Below, in pieces: positions 41,215-50,141 of a stretch of DNA of 64,000 bases; the stretch's first letter is position 1, and every line of letters starts with the position of its first letter. The DNA comes from a virus: positions 1 to 64,000 of IMG/VR virus record IMGVR_UViG_3300000228_000004. One strand, 5' to 3'. The notes below the pieces were generated by a model. It was not told the DNA's origin. It searched no databases and saw only the letters and a list, made by a program, of their open reading frames with translations. The translations under genes were made by a program, and so were the position numbers.

Positions 41215-41749
41215 AATCTCGTACCGCCTTTAATATTTCTAAAATTTCACTCACTGCGTTTTCACCAATCTTAACTATATGGAATGGTTGATTATTTTTT
41301 ATTAACATATCTTTTATCCTTTCATCTAGCTCTTCTGACTCTGATAGAGTTTGTCTTCTTCCGTATGTTTGGTATGGGTGCTCTTTGGTATCTCTCTGTA
41401 AGAATATATTCAGGTGGTCATACGAATTCCAAATACCTAAAATAAGAGCTTCGAATTCTTTTTCTGGGAGATGTTTACTTTCTTGTAGGTAAACAGAACC
41501 CAGTAAAAATGGTCCATCATTAACTGTATAGTCAACTTGCTCTTCAAGTTTGAACCAATGGTGATGTTGTTTAGCCAATATCATCAATTGATCTTTTAAT
41601 TTATAGAAATCCTTACTGTATACAAGCCCTTTTGCGTATTCAGTAACGAACTCAACCTCGTACCCAAGCTTTTTCATTGAATGGAAAACCCCTGCGGCAG
41701 TCGTTGATTTTCCGGAAGACGGACCTCCGAATAGGTTGATATTCAACAT
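41207..41749 (-). CDS. P-loop ATPase, NadR kinase-like (AAA_28 type)
   Basis: 180 residues. Walker A FGGPSSGKSTTAAG at the N-terminus, then EFVTEYAKG, which resembles the ribosylnicotinamide kinase domain of NadR. NDGPFLLG and FLQRDTKEHPYQTYGRRQ follow, typical of a phage ATPase family whose substrate is unsettled. With Nampt and NMNAT elsewhere in the window, nicotinamide-riboside kinase is possible. Confidence 0.65.
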   Translation of the reverse strand: MLNINLFGGPSSGKSTTAAGVFHSMKKLGYEVEFVTEYAKGLVYSKDFYKLKDQLMILAKQHHHWFKLEEQVDYTVNDGPFLLGSVYLQESKHLPEKEFEALILGIWNSYDHLNIFLQRDTKEHPYQTYGRRQTLSESEELDERIKDMLIKNNQPFHIVKIGENAVSEILEILKAVRDYE

Positions 41750-41936
41750 TTACCATCCTCTAAAATTTCATAATTTAGTGTTATTTCGTTTCCTCGACAA
41801 ACGGGACAGGCGTAATATTCGTTTTCACCAAACGCGCCATACCCTTAATTTTACCATTTCCAGAACATTCAGTGCATAGTATTACGACACCATCATTTAG
41901 TAAATCTTCCAATTTCACTTTTTTATTTTCAATCAT
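41743..41936 (-). pseudogene. Small zinc-ribbon gene, frameshifted
   Basis: From the ATG at 41936: MIENKKVKLEDLLNDG, then CTECSGNGKIKG. Shifting frame at GGG (one G fewer than needed) gives YGAFGENEYYACPVCRGNE and a stop that overlaps the next ATG. The two CxxC pairs make a plausible zinc ribbon. Without the shift the product ends after about 51 residues. Confidence 0.6.
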
Positions 41937-42735
41937 AGTACCACCCTTTTTTTACCAACATTTCTTTCGCCTCTTCAGTCGTTAATTCAATTGCTTCACC
42001 TTGCATAAATGGGGTATCTATTTTGATAAGAACTTCTTTCGAAAGTAGGCTACCTTTTTTGAAATACAGTGGTTTACTTTCGAAGCACCTGAACCCAATA
42101 ATTGTCCTTTTATTCGGGAGATCATTCGGAACCCCGTGTAAAAACTTCGTGTTATCAAAAATAATAGTATCACCAGGAGCTAAGTTTAGCTCAAATACTT
42201 CTCCAGCATGATTCATGAGACATAAACCTTTACCGCCATTTTCATTTTCAAGGACAACCACCATAACCAACCGTGGGATGAGCCCTTCCCTTATTTCAAT
42301 CTTATCTTTCCCCCATTCACCGTCAAACACTTCGGCATCAAAATGATATGGTATAGAATTACTATAATGGGATCCTTCTTTGTAATATTGGTAGTTGAAA
42401 AGAGACTTACTGTTTCCAGAAACAACTTCACCTATAAAACCGCCTAATATATCATTATATAATGAAAACAGCCCACCGAGAAGACCGTCTATTTTCAGAA
42501 ATGGTGCAGTATCTGGTTCACCCAAAGAAACCATTACTGCGCCACCGACCCTTCCTTCAGTTTCTTCCCTTTTTCTATATAATTTGCGCTCGACCAAATA
42601 ATCACTATACCCTATATCTATATTTGGTATAATATCATCAGTTAATTTTTTAGTATCCAACTCAGACAGAATGTCATAAATGACACAAAACCCATTCAAC
42701 TTCAGATCTGAAATATAATCTTCTATGTATTCCAT
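41929..42735 (-). CDS. 2OG-Fe(II) dioxygenase
   Basis: A 268-residue protein. The iron ligands are His131 and Asp133 (PYHFDAE) and His200 (KFLHGVP), with Arg210 (NKRTIIGF) for 2-oxoglutarate. LAPGDTIIFDN precedes the distal His, as in the double-stranded beta-helix fold. It would hydroxylate a small molecule or a base. In this cluster, DNA hypermodification or amino-acid hydroxylation is plausible. Confidence 0.8.
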   Translation of the reverse strand: MEYIEDYISDLKLNGFCVIYDILSELDTKKLTDDIIPNIDIGYSDYLVERKLYRKREETEGRVGGAVMVSLGEPDTAPFLKIDGLLGGLFSLYNDILGGFIGEVVSGNSKSLFNYQYYKEGSHYSNSIPYHFDAEVFDGEWGKDKIEIREGLIPRLVMVVVLENENGGKGLCLMNHAGEVFELNLAPGDTIIFDNTKFLHGVPNDLPNKRTIIGFRCFESKPLYFKKGSLLSKEVLIKIDTPFMQGEAIELTTEEAKEMLVKKGWYYD

Positions 42736-42950
42736 TAATTATCCCTGTATTCTGAGAATAATATTGTTATTTCTTCTTTTGACAATCTTTTTGGACCTGC
42801 CAATGAGAAATGATATACAAACTCATTCCCGAGAAAAGTGGTCATGCCGTATAAGTTATTCTCTACTATTTGGACTTCTAGTGGTATGTTTATTTCTTCT
42901 GGGGTGGAAATAAATACTTCATTTCCTATTGTTAATTCAAACGAAATCAT
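42735..42950 (-). CDS. Unknown 71-residue protein
   Basis: MISFELTIGNEVFISTPEEI, mostly beta. Overlaps its neighbours by 1 and 4 bp within the modification cluster. Confidence 0.65.
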   Translation of the reverse strand: MISFELTIGNEVFISTPEEINIPLEVQIVENNLYGMTTFLGNEFVYHFSLAGPKRLSKEEITILFSEYRDN

Positions 42951-44041
42951 CTTTCTACCCTTACAAACTCAAATTTTCTGAAAAATGAATTCTCTAAACT
43001 ATGGTACAATTCATCAGAACATTTGATTTTGACCGTGTCTGTGGAAAGTGAGAATTGTTCTTCATATTTTTTATGTAAAATATATGTAAGCACTAAATTG
43101 GAATATAAATATAAAAGATTATCTGTTGTTGGAACATTAAACCGCTCAAATAAATCATCCAAGCCCGTGTATTCTTCACCACTGAAATCAGTATCGGTCG
43201 TGATTATTGAGGATAAATGAGAAACCAACCCCTGAAAAAATTCATGAATTTTTTCAATTTCAGGAAATTCTATTTCATCATCTGCTAGTAATCCATTTTC
43301 TTGTGAAATTTTATTCGTGATAACATCATACCCCTGTTTCCCTGAAAAATCATAAAGGTGCATATTAGTCACATGGTGATTATAAACGCCTAAAGTAACT
43401 TCTGGGTCAATTTCAGATTTGATATATTGAAGAATCATTTCTTGTAAAAATGTCCATTCAAAAATATTTATACTACCTAGCCCCCAAACAATATCACCGC
43501 TCCTAGATTTGACATTCATATTCAATTTCTTATCAGGTGTAACGAAAAAATCTAATACCATGTTACACGGTCTGTCTTTTCCTTTTTCTATACCATCTTC
43601 TTGAAGTGCTGAAGTAGAGTCAATAGACGGGTCTGAAATAACCATCACGGCTCTTCTCGTGTAAATTCCTTCGTTCCTGAATTGCTGAAGGACGTCATTT
43701 ATCTGCTCATTACTGGAAATCCTTTCTGGATAACCCCCTCTCCACGAAATACCGTCATCAGAATAATCACTTGCTCTGGGCAGGAAAAAACTTAGGTACG
43801 GGTCTATTTTATTAGAACCAGCAAATACCCAAAATGTTTCTGCTATCGTAGCAAATATATTGTTTTTTCTACCAATGAGAGAAAGATGCCTTGCTTTAGG
43901 ATTTTCTAGAGTGATGAACGCATTATATACTGAAAGAATTCCACCATTCCTAGATTTGGTTCTATGCCCCTCGCTGATAAGTTTATCCAATGATTTGTAA
44001 ACAACTTCATTGATAGTTTTCCCTTTGATTTGGTTCAACAT
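42947..44041 (-). CDS. Thymidylate-synthase-family dUMP/dCMP hydroxymethylase
   Basis: A 364-residue protein. The catalytic Cys159 lies in KDRPCNMVLDF. MNVKSRSGDIVWGLGSIN (~175-192) matches the RSxD..G..N nucleotide-binding motif, and EMILQYI follows. YNHHVTNMHLYD corresponds to the C-terminal HVYxNHxD-type motif. Such phage enzymes add hydroxymethyl (or methyl) at C5. The neighbouring hmU-type kinases and dUTPase favour 5-hydroxymethyl-dUMP over hydroxymethyl-dCMP (inference). Confidence 0.85.
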   Translation of the reverse strand: MLNQIKGKTINEVVYKSLDKLISEGHRTKSRNGGILSVYNAFITLENPKARHLSLIGRKNNIFATIAETFWVFAGSNKIDPYLSFFLPRASDYSDDGISWRGGYPERISSNEQINDVLQQFRNEGIYTRRAVMVISDPSIDSTSALQEDGIEKGKDRPCNMVLDFFVTPDKKLNMNVKSRSGDIVWGLGSINIFEWTFLQEMILQYIKSEIDPEVTLGVYNHHVTNMHLYDFSGKQGYDVITNKISQENGLLADDEIEFPEIEKIHEFFQGLVSHLSSIITTDTDFSGEEYTGLDDLFERFNVPTTDNLLYLYSNLVLTYILHKKYEEQFSLSTDTVKIKCSDELYHSLENSFFRKFEFVRVER

Positions 44042-44232
44042 TCGTGTAACTCCTTTTTTGAATTTATATGGGCGGATGGTATTTTAATAAAATATTGGGT
44101 ATACCCGTATTTTTCAATGCACTCACCGCAAATTTTGATATCTCTATTGAACTCTATTGAAATAAAACCTGAAAAATGAAATATTCCATTTTCTTCTTTT
44201 GTAGAACCACACACATCACATTTAATGCACAA
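44035..44232 (-). CDS. Small zinc-ribbon protein
   Basis: 65 residues with CIKCDVCGS and ICGECIE. Start 2 bp from the window's ordinary spacing; stop overlaps the hydroxymethylase start by 7 bp, so they are translationally coupled. Confidence 0.7.
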   Translation of the reverse strand: MCIKCDVCGSTKEENGIFHFSGFISIEFNRDIKICGECIEKYGYTQYFIKIPSAHINSKKELHEC

Positions 44233-44277
44233 ACCGACCCCTTGTTTAAAATATATTGACTTATCGGGATTGAATTA

Positions 44278-44907
44278 TCAATCCCTTTTTCTTGGTTTGG
44301 TTGATAACCTTGTTTTACCGAGCTTCGTTTTCTTGTTACTGAAAATTAGGTTAGTTAATCTATCCGAATATTTCTTATACTGAAAACAATCTGGGATGTA
44401 AATAACCTCAAGTTTATCTGGGAAATGTATGGCACTTATTGATACTGTCGTATTTTCACGAATTCTATCTTCGCCATCAGGAAAAACTTTCATGAGACTT
44501 TCTTCAAGAACAGGTAGTATGTGCTTGATATCAAATGCTACAGCATAAAGTAAAACGCCTTCTCTTGAGTAACCAGCTGAAATATATAACCCATTTTCAT
44601 TCTTATACTTCTGGAAAGATTTCCAAGTCAAATTATTGAAAATTCCTCTCCCCGAAACTGGTTTATTCTCCCCAATAGTTTCATTTTTTACTTCTAGGAA
44701 CAAGTTGCCTCTCTTACCATCCCAACCATGTTTTTCTGATATGTGGTGTCCGTGTATAAGATCTACTGTTATTCTTTCCCTCACAGAGTCTCCGCCACCA
44801 GTCATAAGGTTTTCACAAGAAAACCTCGAAAATGCGTTCGCTTCTTCTAAGTTGTCAAAATCAGATAATACCCCAGTCTTAGCATAATTCATTATATTAT
44901 GGTACAA
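44278..44907 (-). CDS. Possible PD-(D/E)XK-type nuclease
   Basis: 209 residues. KRGNLFLEVKNE gives an ExK catalytic pair after a strand, preceded by VDLIHGHHISEK with several His; the basic C-terminus (KKTKLGKTRLSTKPRKRD) fits DNA binding. The assignment is weak and rests on the ExK motif and context beside modification genes. Confidence 0.5.
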   Translation of the reverse strand: MYHNIMNYAKTGVLSDFDNLEEANAFSRFSCENLMTGGGDSVRERITVDLIHGHHISEKHGWDGKRGNLFLEVKNETIGENKPVSGRGIFNNLTWKSFQKYKNENGLYISAGYSREGVLLYAVAFDIKHILPVLEESLMKVFPDGEDRIRENTTVSISAIHFPDKLEVIYIPDCFQYKKYSDRLTNLIFSNKKTKLGKTRLSTKPRKRD

Positions 44908-44910
44908 AAG

Positions 44911-45090
44911 TCACCCTTTAGTTGAAATTCTAGAGGTAGACCATTCTTTGGTTGAGCGACGAGAAAGATAGTAACCCATCCCGAATGCTGACATACGGTA
45001 TTCTTTCAGCATTTGTAACGCTTCTTTTCTTGTTTCAAATTGGTCAACTGTTTCAACCACCCCATTTGTTTTAGTGTTGATGTATAGCAT
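44911..45090 (-). CDS. Small protein, unknown function
   Basis: 59 residues: MLYINTKTNGVVETVDQFET, helix, then GYYLSRRSTKEW. RBS GAAAGGTG. Own promoter element at 45111, overlapping the end of the upstream gene. Confidence 0.65.
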   Translation of the reverse strand: MLYINTKTNGVVETVDQFETRKEALQMLKEYRMSAFGMGYYLSRRSTKEWSTSRISTKG

Positions 45091-45110
45091 TTTTCACCTT
45101 TCTTATCATA

Positions 45111-45157
45111 TAATATCTTATATTATACCGTAATTTGGTTTAAAATAAACTTAACCG
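45111..45157 (-). promoter_or_regulatory. Phage promoter element
   Basis: GTTAAGTTTA, TTTTAAACCAA, ATTACGG, TATAATATAAG on the minus strand, inside the 3' end of the 45140 gene; internal start for the downstream part of the cluster. Confidence 0.65.
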
Positions 45158-45733
45158 ATCACCATTTATTTGAGCCGCAGTTGATTGATAATAGTGAGTA
45201 GTACCAGTTCCGTTATCACTAGAAACCCTCACATATTCATTGAAATTTTTAGCGTTCATAATCCATTTGAATTTTACCAAATAATCACCACTGGGGGTAT
45301 TTTCATAGTACCCAACCACGATATAATCAACAAGTCTATTGTATTTTAAAAAAGTGGTTAAATTCGCCCTTGTCAGTTGGTGTTCATTTGGGTTATTTGC
45401 CCCAGAAATATTGAAATTGAACCATCTATCGTTTTTATTGGAAGGCTTCACTTCTATAAAAGAACCGTCGACCTCAACATCATAAGCAAAAGAGAGAGGA
45501 TTCAACGGGTCATGCTTTTGGGTATTAAGTTTACCGCCAAGAAGTGATGCTAAAGCAACTTCTAGTATTACACCACTTTCGCAGTTTTTCATCAGAACTT
45601 CATCCGTTCTACCGTGTGTTTGACCATTTTCCTTTATCTCTTGAAACAAATTAAGTGATAATTCTGAAATATCTTCTTTAGTGACCACGATTGGTTTTCG
45701 AAGCTTAATTAAAATATTGTTGGTTAAAACCAT
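45140..45733 (-). CDS. Putative PD-(D/E)XK endonuclease
   Basis: 197 residues. The core AYDVEVDGSFIEVKPSNK shows D and E-V-K in the spacing of PD-(D/E)XK enzymes (Asp ~105, ExK ~113). Upstream GVILEVALASLLGG gives the helix with a conserved Glu. It overlaps the kinase gene by 10 bp, so it is expressed with the modification operon. A nuclease that acts on unmodified DNA would make sense here; that is inference. Confidence 0.7.
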   Translation of the reverse strand: MVLTNNILIKLRKPIVVTKEDISELSLNLFQEIKENGQTHGRTDEVLMKNCESGVILEVALASLLGGKLNTQKHDPLNPLSFAYDVEVDGSFIEVKPSNKNDRWFNFNISGANNPNEHQLTRANLTTFLKYNRLVDYIVVGYYENTPSGDYLVKFKWIMNAKNFNEYVRVSSDNGTGTTHYYQSTAAQINGDRLSLF

Positions 45734-46410
45734 TCTGTATCCTTTGATGGTGCTGTTTCTTTAATTGAATTTACAATTTCCCAATTTTCGTTAAAATACA
45801 TTTTTACTAACGCGTCTCGACTTTCCTTGAAATCTATATGTTTTACTAGATTATTTTCAGAAGCACCCATATTATTTTTGTAATATATTAACAGGGTTTT
45901 AAAAAGTTCATTGTCCGACCACCCAGATGAATTTTCAGCCCAATCAAGACCTCTGGTTTTTCCAGTTCTCTCGTTCGTTCTTTGCAAAAACTCAGTTATA
46001 TCATCATAATAAGAAGCAATCAAGTGTACTTCATCACACCCATTGGCTTCCCAACTCGGAATATCGCCTCGCTTAGAACGGTTGTTAAAATAACCCTCCA
46101 TAAAAATAGTGGTTATTTCTGGGTATTGTTTTGCTAACGCTGGTATCTTTTCTAACCGTTGTTCCCAATTTGAAAACATTGCTGTATCAAGACTGACCCA
46201 TTGTGTACCACCTTTGGCAAATCTACCCAATACGAACCAACCATTTTCGAATAGGAATCCTATATCTTCTTGCTTAGGTTCTTTACCCTTTCTTTCAATT
46301 TTACCGCGTATCACTGAATACTCGAATTTTGAAATCAAGTAGTTCACTAAGAAATATGTTCTTGTTGATTTCCCGGAACCATTTGACCCCATATAATTGA
46401 TTAGTCTCAC
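45724..46410 (-). CDS. P-loop kinase, 5-hmU DNA kinase-like
   Basis: 228 residues. Walker A MGSNGSGKSTRTYFLV at the N-terminus; TTIFMEGYF supplies the Walker B-like Glu; NERTGKTRGLDW is the basic lid. The organisation fits the P-loop kinases that phosphorylate 5-hydroxymethyluracil in DNA in thymidine-hypermodifying phages. The same fold occurs as the C-terminal half of the next protein upstream (46444). Confidence 0.7.
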   Translation of the reverse strand: MRLINYMGSNGSGKSTRTYFLVNYLISKFEYSVIRGKIERKGKEPKQEDIGFLFENGWFVLGRFAKGGTQWVSLDTAMFSNWEQRLEKIPALAKQYPEITTIFMEGYFNNRSKRGDIPSWEANGCDEVHLIASYYDDITEFLQRTNERTGKTRGLDWAENSSGWSDNELFKTLLIYYKNNMGASENNLVKHIDFKESRDALVKMYFNENWEIVNSIKETAPSKDTEWF

Positions 46411-46430
46411 TATTTATCCTTTACTTTCAA

Positions 46431-46467
46431 ATATTATACCATATCATTCTTTTGTTTGACTTAAACC
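46431..46467 (-). promoter_or_regulatory. Promoter-like element
   Basis: GGTTTAAGTCAAAC, a longer spacer, then GGTATAATATT before the kinase gene at 46410. Half-site spacing differs from the main family, so confidence is lower. Confidence 0.4.
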
Positions 46468-48234
46468 AATTTGTGAAAATTCACCTTTCACGAACCTAGA
46501 AAAAACTTCTTTTATCGTTCCAGATGTATCTAATTCTAATAATTGAACCACATTTCCACCGAGATCGTTGTGTTCTTGATAAACTTTCTTCGCAGTTGAA
46601 AGTCTCTCGTATTTTTTTTCTACTGCTTTAAGTTGGTTCATTTCTTCATCAGATTTACCAGTCCTGTTTTTAATTCTTACCAGTGCTTCTTCGTAGGAAG
46701 TACTTAAAAAAAGTACCACTGGCTTCCTTAGTGTCATATTCTTTAGTGTATCAAAATATGCAGCTATTGTATCTGATGGTATTGAACCCTCTAGATACAC
46801 GCTAAAATCACTGAACTCTTTCCTGTTTAATACTTCTATGGCATACATGATTTCTTTCTTCTTGAGCGTGTCACATCCCCCAAAATTAGATTCCACTCCA
46901 TAGTTACCCAAAGAGATGAAGTTATATTTCGGAAAAACCGTGAAAATGGTTTTCTTAAAATAATTTGAATAAATTTTATACGAAAGAGAATCAGTTGCAA
47001 GCATTTGCTTGGGGATAGTTGATTTTCCGGCACCGTTCCCCCCCTTGACATACATGAAAGTTGGTTCACTTTTTTTAATTATTTCAAAAAAACTTTCATC
47101 AAATTTTTCGACTGGTGTATCAAACCAGTCATCATATAAATTAGGCGCGTAAACTTCTTTCTTAACGATGTCGAGTTCGATGTCCCCAACGAAGTTGAAT
47201 GTTTCTTCGTACTCGTAAATTTCTACTTCAGTGGGCATCTTTCTATTCAAATTTTCGGCGGAAGTTTTAAGGTCTGGTACTGACCCAACTACCCAAAACA
47301 GGGTTTTATCGTTTATCAGTTCTGGGTGATTTTTTAATAGGTATTCGTAAACTTTCGCTTCATATCTATAATGAAATGTTATGTCATCTATTTGAATACC
47401 CTTAATGGTTTTAGAATACGGTTGTTTCGTGTCGTGCCAAATGAATTCAAACATCGATGTGTCAGCACCCATTAAAGAAAGCCTTTCAAACATATAGTCA
47501 CGCTTATCGACCCCCACATTTATGAGGTGTATTCTTTTCAATGCCTTTGGCGTATCTTTATCATCACTTAACCCCAATAATATAGAAGTTGCTGAATTCG
47601 CTGAGCCGAATGGTATGATTAGATCAGTGATAAAGGTTGGTATATTCTTTACCTGATGAGCGCCAACTTTATGGAAATCAGTTACCATCTTAGCTGAATT
47701 CACAGAAAGCCTATGATCCAGAGTGATATCTCTTTCAATGGTAAATGATTTCGGGAACTTTTCCATAACTTCCCCGACCCTCTTTTGTATATTCACATTA
47801 AACCCAGAGCCACTTGATATTTCATACTTAGTACCAAACATAGTCGCGAATAAAGGAAGTTGGTGTTTATTTATAGCGTCGAAACTTGTCCCACCAGCCA
47901 CTTGAATACACCGAAGCCCGTAATGCTCTGCCATTGCGGCAGCCATAATGGTCTGTGGTGATGAGTTGACATTCGTTGCGTGTATTACTGTATCAGCACC
48001 CGTTGGTCTATTTTCAAATAAGTGAAGGAGTTGTCTACACTTAGACCCGTTCGCGGTGTTTATCCCGAAAAGAGAGAATTTATCTTCTCTCTTATAGTAC
48101 ATACCATCTGATTTCTGTTCCACTGGGGTTAGTTCCCACATATAATCTTTCCACCGTTTACCTTCCGGAAGAGGAAAGGGTACAACGGAATCTCGTAAAT
48201 CTTCATTCAGTGTAATTCTTTCTGTCATAACCAC
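46444..48234 (-). CDS. PLP-dependent enzyme (fold type II) fused to P-loop DNA-base kinase
   Basis: 596 residues, two domains. Residues 1-~330 follow the tryptophan-synthase-beta/ACC-deaminase fold: YYKREDKFSLFG, then NGSKCRQL with PLP Lys65 (family GGNKxRKL), NSSPQTIMAAAMAEHYGL, and a phosphate loop in IPFGSANSATS (~210). Residues ~390-580 are a kinase: YVKGGNGAGKST, GGCDTLKKKE, VYLEGSIPSD, RIKNRTGK, like 5-hmU DNA kinases. PLP enzymes act in some thymine hypermodifications, but a fold-II/kinase fusion is unfamiliar to me. It may make or process the group attached to the activated base. Confidence 0.75.
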   Translation of the reverse strand: MVMTERITLNEDLRDSVVPFPLPEGKRWKDYMWELTPVEQKSDGMYYKREDKFSLFGINTANGSKCRQLLHLFENRPTGADTVIHATNVNSSPQTIMAAAMAEHYGLRCIQVAGGTSFDAINKHQLPLFATMFGTKYEISSGSGFNVNIQKRVGEVMEKFPKSFTIERDITLDHRLSVNSAKMVTDFHKVGAHQVKNIPTFITDLIIPFGSANSATSILLGLSDDKDTPKALKRIHLINVGVDKRDYMFERLSLMGADTSMFEFIWHDTKQPYSKTIKGIQIDDITFHYRYEAKVYEYLLKNHPELINDKTLFWVVGSVPDLKTSAENLNRKMPTEVEIYEYEETFNFVGDIELDIVKKEVYAPNLYDDWFDTPVEKFDESFFEIIKKSEPTFMYVKGGNGAGKSTIPKQMLATDSLSYKIYSNYFKKTIFTVFPKYNFISLGNYGVESNFGGCDTLKKKEIMYAIEVLNRKEFSDFSVYLEGSIPSDTIAAYFDTLKNMTLRKPVVLFLSTSYEEALVRIKNRTGKSDEEMNQLKAVEKKYERLSTAKKVYQEHNDLGGNVVQLLELDTSGTIKEVFSRFVKGEFSQIGLSQTKE

Positions 48235-49460
48235 TCACTTATTTGTTTTTCTATGGTTGGGGTGATTTTATTATTGGTTTTCTTCCCATACCATTCTTTT
48301 TCTTTTTCTTCGTGATTAATGAAGAAATTATTTTTAAAAACTGGGTTATAATTTTCCATCATAATAACTTCCCCTGTTTTCTTATACCAATTCTGTTTGA
48401 CCTTAACCAATCCTGGGTCATTCGGGTTATCTTCCATCCTAAGTTCAGAAGGAAGATATTTTCTTCTTGCTTCCCAAAAATCTTTGAAATCTATATCAGA
48501 CCCATCAATTTCTTTCCAATCCCTTGTTTCTGCTTTTTTTATTCTATCATGGAACATATCATTATAAACATTAGGATATCTTCTATTTTCCCTGTGCCAA
48601 CTCTTATAGCAACAAAGCGTGGACTCAAGGGTGAAGTAGTTCACATCTTCAAAGAACGGTTCTTGTGAAAATCTTTCCTTGGCATCTGATAATAGTACCG
48701 CGCCCTCTTTTTCTAGCCAAATCATAACTTCTTTGTTATGCCCGTTGACTATTTCTGTTGGTAAATCTTGGTTATCTTTTCTAACATCAAGATCATCCCT
48801 ACCACTCACTACACAAAGACCGTTCCGGTGTGATTTTGAACCAGATTTATCATAAATGAAGAGACTACCGCAATCTATGTTTAATCCCATAATTTTAAGA
48901 TACTCAAGGTATGAAAATGTTGAAAGCCTTCCATACATAAAAAAATCGTTAAAAACGGTATCCCAAACTTTTTCAAAATTTCCATAAACATCACCAGTAT
49001 CACAAAGGTCTGAAAAATACCCTTCTTGCGTTTTACCACCCAATAATTCTAGGTAATTTTGGTACATTTCAATGAAGTGACCCTTTTGGTATCTTCTGTC
49101 GATATCATAGTCGAGGTTTTTCCAATATTCTCTATGCCATTTTTCCATGTCTTCTATAGAAGAAGACCTTAAAGAAGGGAAATGTTTAAATAACACCCAG
49201 GAAGTGAGTGGGTTTTGTGTTGCTCCGTTTATAAACGCGAACCACAATCTTGTCTCAAAATCCCAATCATGTTTCTTAGCCAAGAAAGGCATCACATAAT
49301 ATACTGCCCCTGGATGAGATTTATACTTTAAATGGAACCCATAAAAATTAAGGAAAACTTCTCTTCTATATTCAGGCAACCGAAAATCAACGCCCTCTGC
49401 TAATTCCCTTTCTTCGACCCCATTTATGTGACAAAATCTACCCAATACCATTGATATCAC
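48225..49460 (-). CDS. Amino-acid:DNA transferase / pyrophosphorylase-like protein of hypermodification type
   Basis: A 411-residue, mostly helical protein (GFHLKYKSHPGAVYYVMPFL, then WFAFINGATQNPLTSWVLFK, HFPSL). The helical scaffold, lack of other domains, and tight overlaps with the PLP-kinase (10 bp) and HAD (23 bp) genes fit the amino-acid:DNA transferase / alpha-glutamyl-putrescinyl-thymine pyrophosphorylase families proposed by comparative genomics. That family assignment is from recalled patterns and needs a profile search. The likely role is to replace the phosphate on 5-phosphomethyl-dU with an amine or other nucleophile. Confidence 0.6.
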   Translation of the reverse strand: MISMVLGRFCHINGVEERELAEGVDFRLPEYRREVFLNFYGFHLKYKSHPGAVYYVMPFLAKKHDWDFETRLWFAFINGATQNPLTSWVLFKHFPSLRSSSIEDMEKWHREYWKNLDYDIDRRYQKGHFIEMYQNYLELLGGKTQEGYFSDLCDTGDVYGNFEKVWDTVFNDFFMYGRLSTFSYLEYLKIMGLNIDCGSLFIYDKSGSKSHRNGLCVVSGRDDLDVRKDNQDLPTEIVNGHNKEVMIWLEKEGAVLLSDAKERFSQEPFFEDVNYFTLESTLCCYKSWHRENRRYPNVYNDMFHDRIKKAETRDWKEIDGSDIDFKDFWEARRKYLPSELRMEDNPNDPGLVKVKQNWYKKTGEVIMMENYNPVFKNNFFINHEEKEKEWYGKKTNNKITPTIEKQISEWL

Positions 49461-49983
49461 CTTTTATGAATTCATAAATTTCCACCCATTCAACATAAGG
49501 GAATTCGTCACTGGGCGAGTTAAGGAAACTTTTAATTTGAAAAACTTTAGAATGAGGGGAAACATCCCTACAATATTTCTTATAGTCATCAACGAAATAA
49601 TCACATCTCACGAATTTCTTATCAGAAGTGGACACAAACCCCTTAGAGTATGGGAAATTTCTTCTTATGAAATGTCGTTTCGATTCTTCATGCTCTGGGA
49701 TACAACTTGATACGAATATTATACCAATACCGAGTTCGTGGATTTTTTGTAAGTATATTTTAGCATGTTCAAATGCTTCTAATTTATCATATAACTTAGG
49801 GTCTCTCCAAAATTTCATTGGGTCATTATGATTTTTCATCAAGGTTTCTAGGTCATTATTCTCAGATGAAAGTGACCCTAAATCATCCCCAGTCAAATCT
49901 TTGTACCAATTTACCCAAGGGGTAACTGAGTCAACCACTGTTAAATCAACATCGACCGCGATTATTTTATTCATTTCAGACAT
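49438..49983 (-). CDS. HAD-family phosphatase, deoxynucleotidase-like
   Basis: 181 residues. Motif I is VDVDLTVVDS (Asp nucleophile), motif II Ser in FVSSCIPEH, and motif IV FVDDYKK. The spacing fits 5'(3')-deoxyribonucleotidases. In phages that replace or modify T, such enzymes can deplete dTMP. It overlaps the transferase-like gene by 23 bp. Confidence 0.8.
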   Translation of the reverse strand: MSEMNKIIAVDVDLTVVDSVTPWVNWYKDLTGDDLGSLSSENNDLETLMKNHNDPMKFWRDPKLYDKLEAFEHAKIYLQKIHELGIGIIFVSSCIPEHEESKRHFIRRNFPYSKGFVSTSDKKFVRCDYFVDDYKKYCRDVSPHSKVFQIKSFLNSPSDEFPYVEWVEIYEFIKGDINGIG

Positions 49984-50006
49984 TTTTCACCTTTTTGTTC
50001 ATTTTA

Positions 50007-50141
50007 CTAAAGTAACCTTTCAGAAACCTTAAATCTTTTTAATAAACCACGCTTAGTATGTTTCATAGATTTAAGGTCAGTATAAGTTTCAGTTCCGACT
50101 TTAATTTTATTTGAATAATTTGGTGTTATCTTCGTTACCAT
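50007..50141 (-). CDS. Possible small basic protein
   Basis: A 44-residue frame starting inside the dUTPase 3' end (MVTKITPNYSNKIK...) and continuing past its stop with SMKHTKRGLLKRFKVSERLL. The stretch after the dUTPase looks coding, but the start is uncertain. Confidence 0.35.
   Translation of the reverse strand: MVTKITPNYSNKIKVGTETYTDLKSMKHTKRGLLKRFKVSERLL

Noticed and set aside
46836-47069. 77-residue minus-strand ORF
   Set aside because: Shadow frame inside the PLP-kinase gene.
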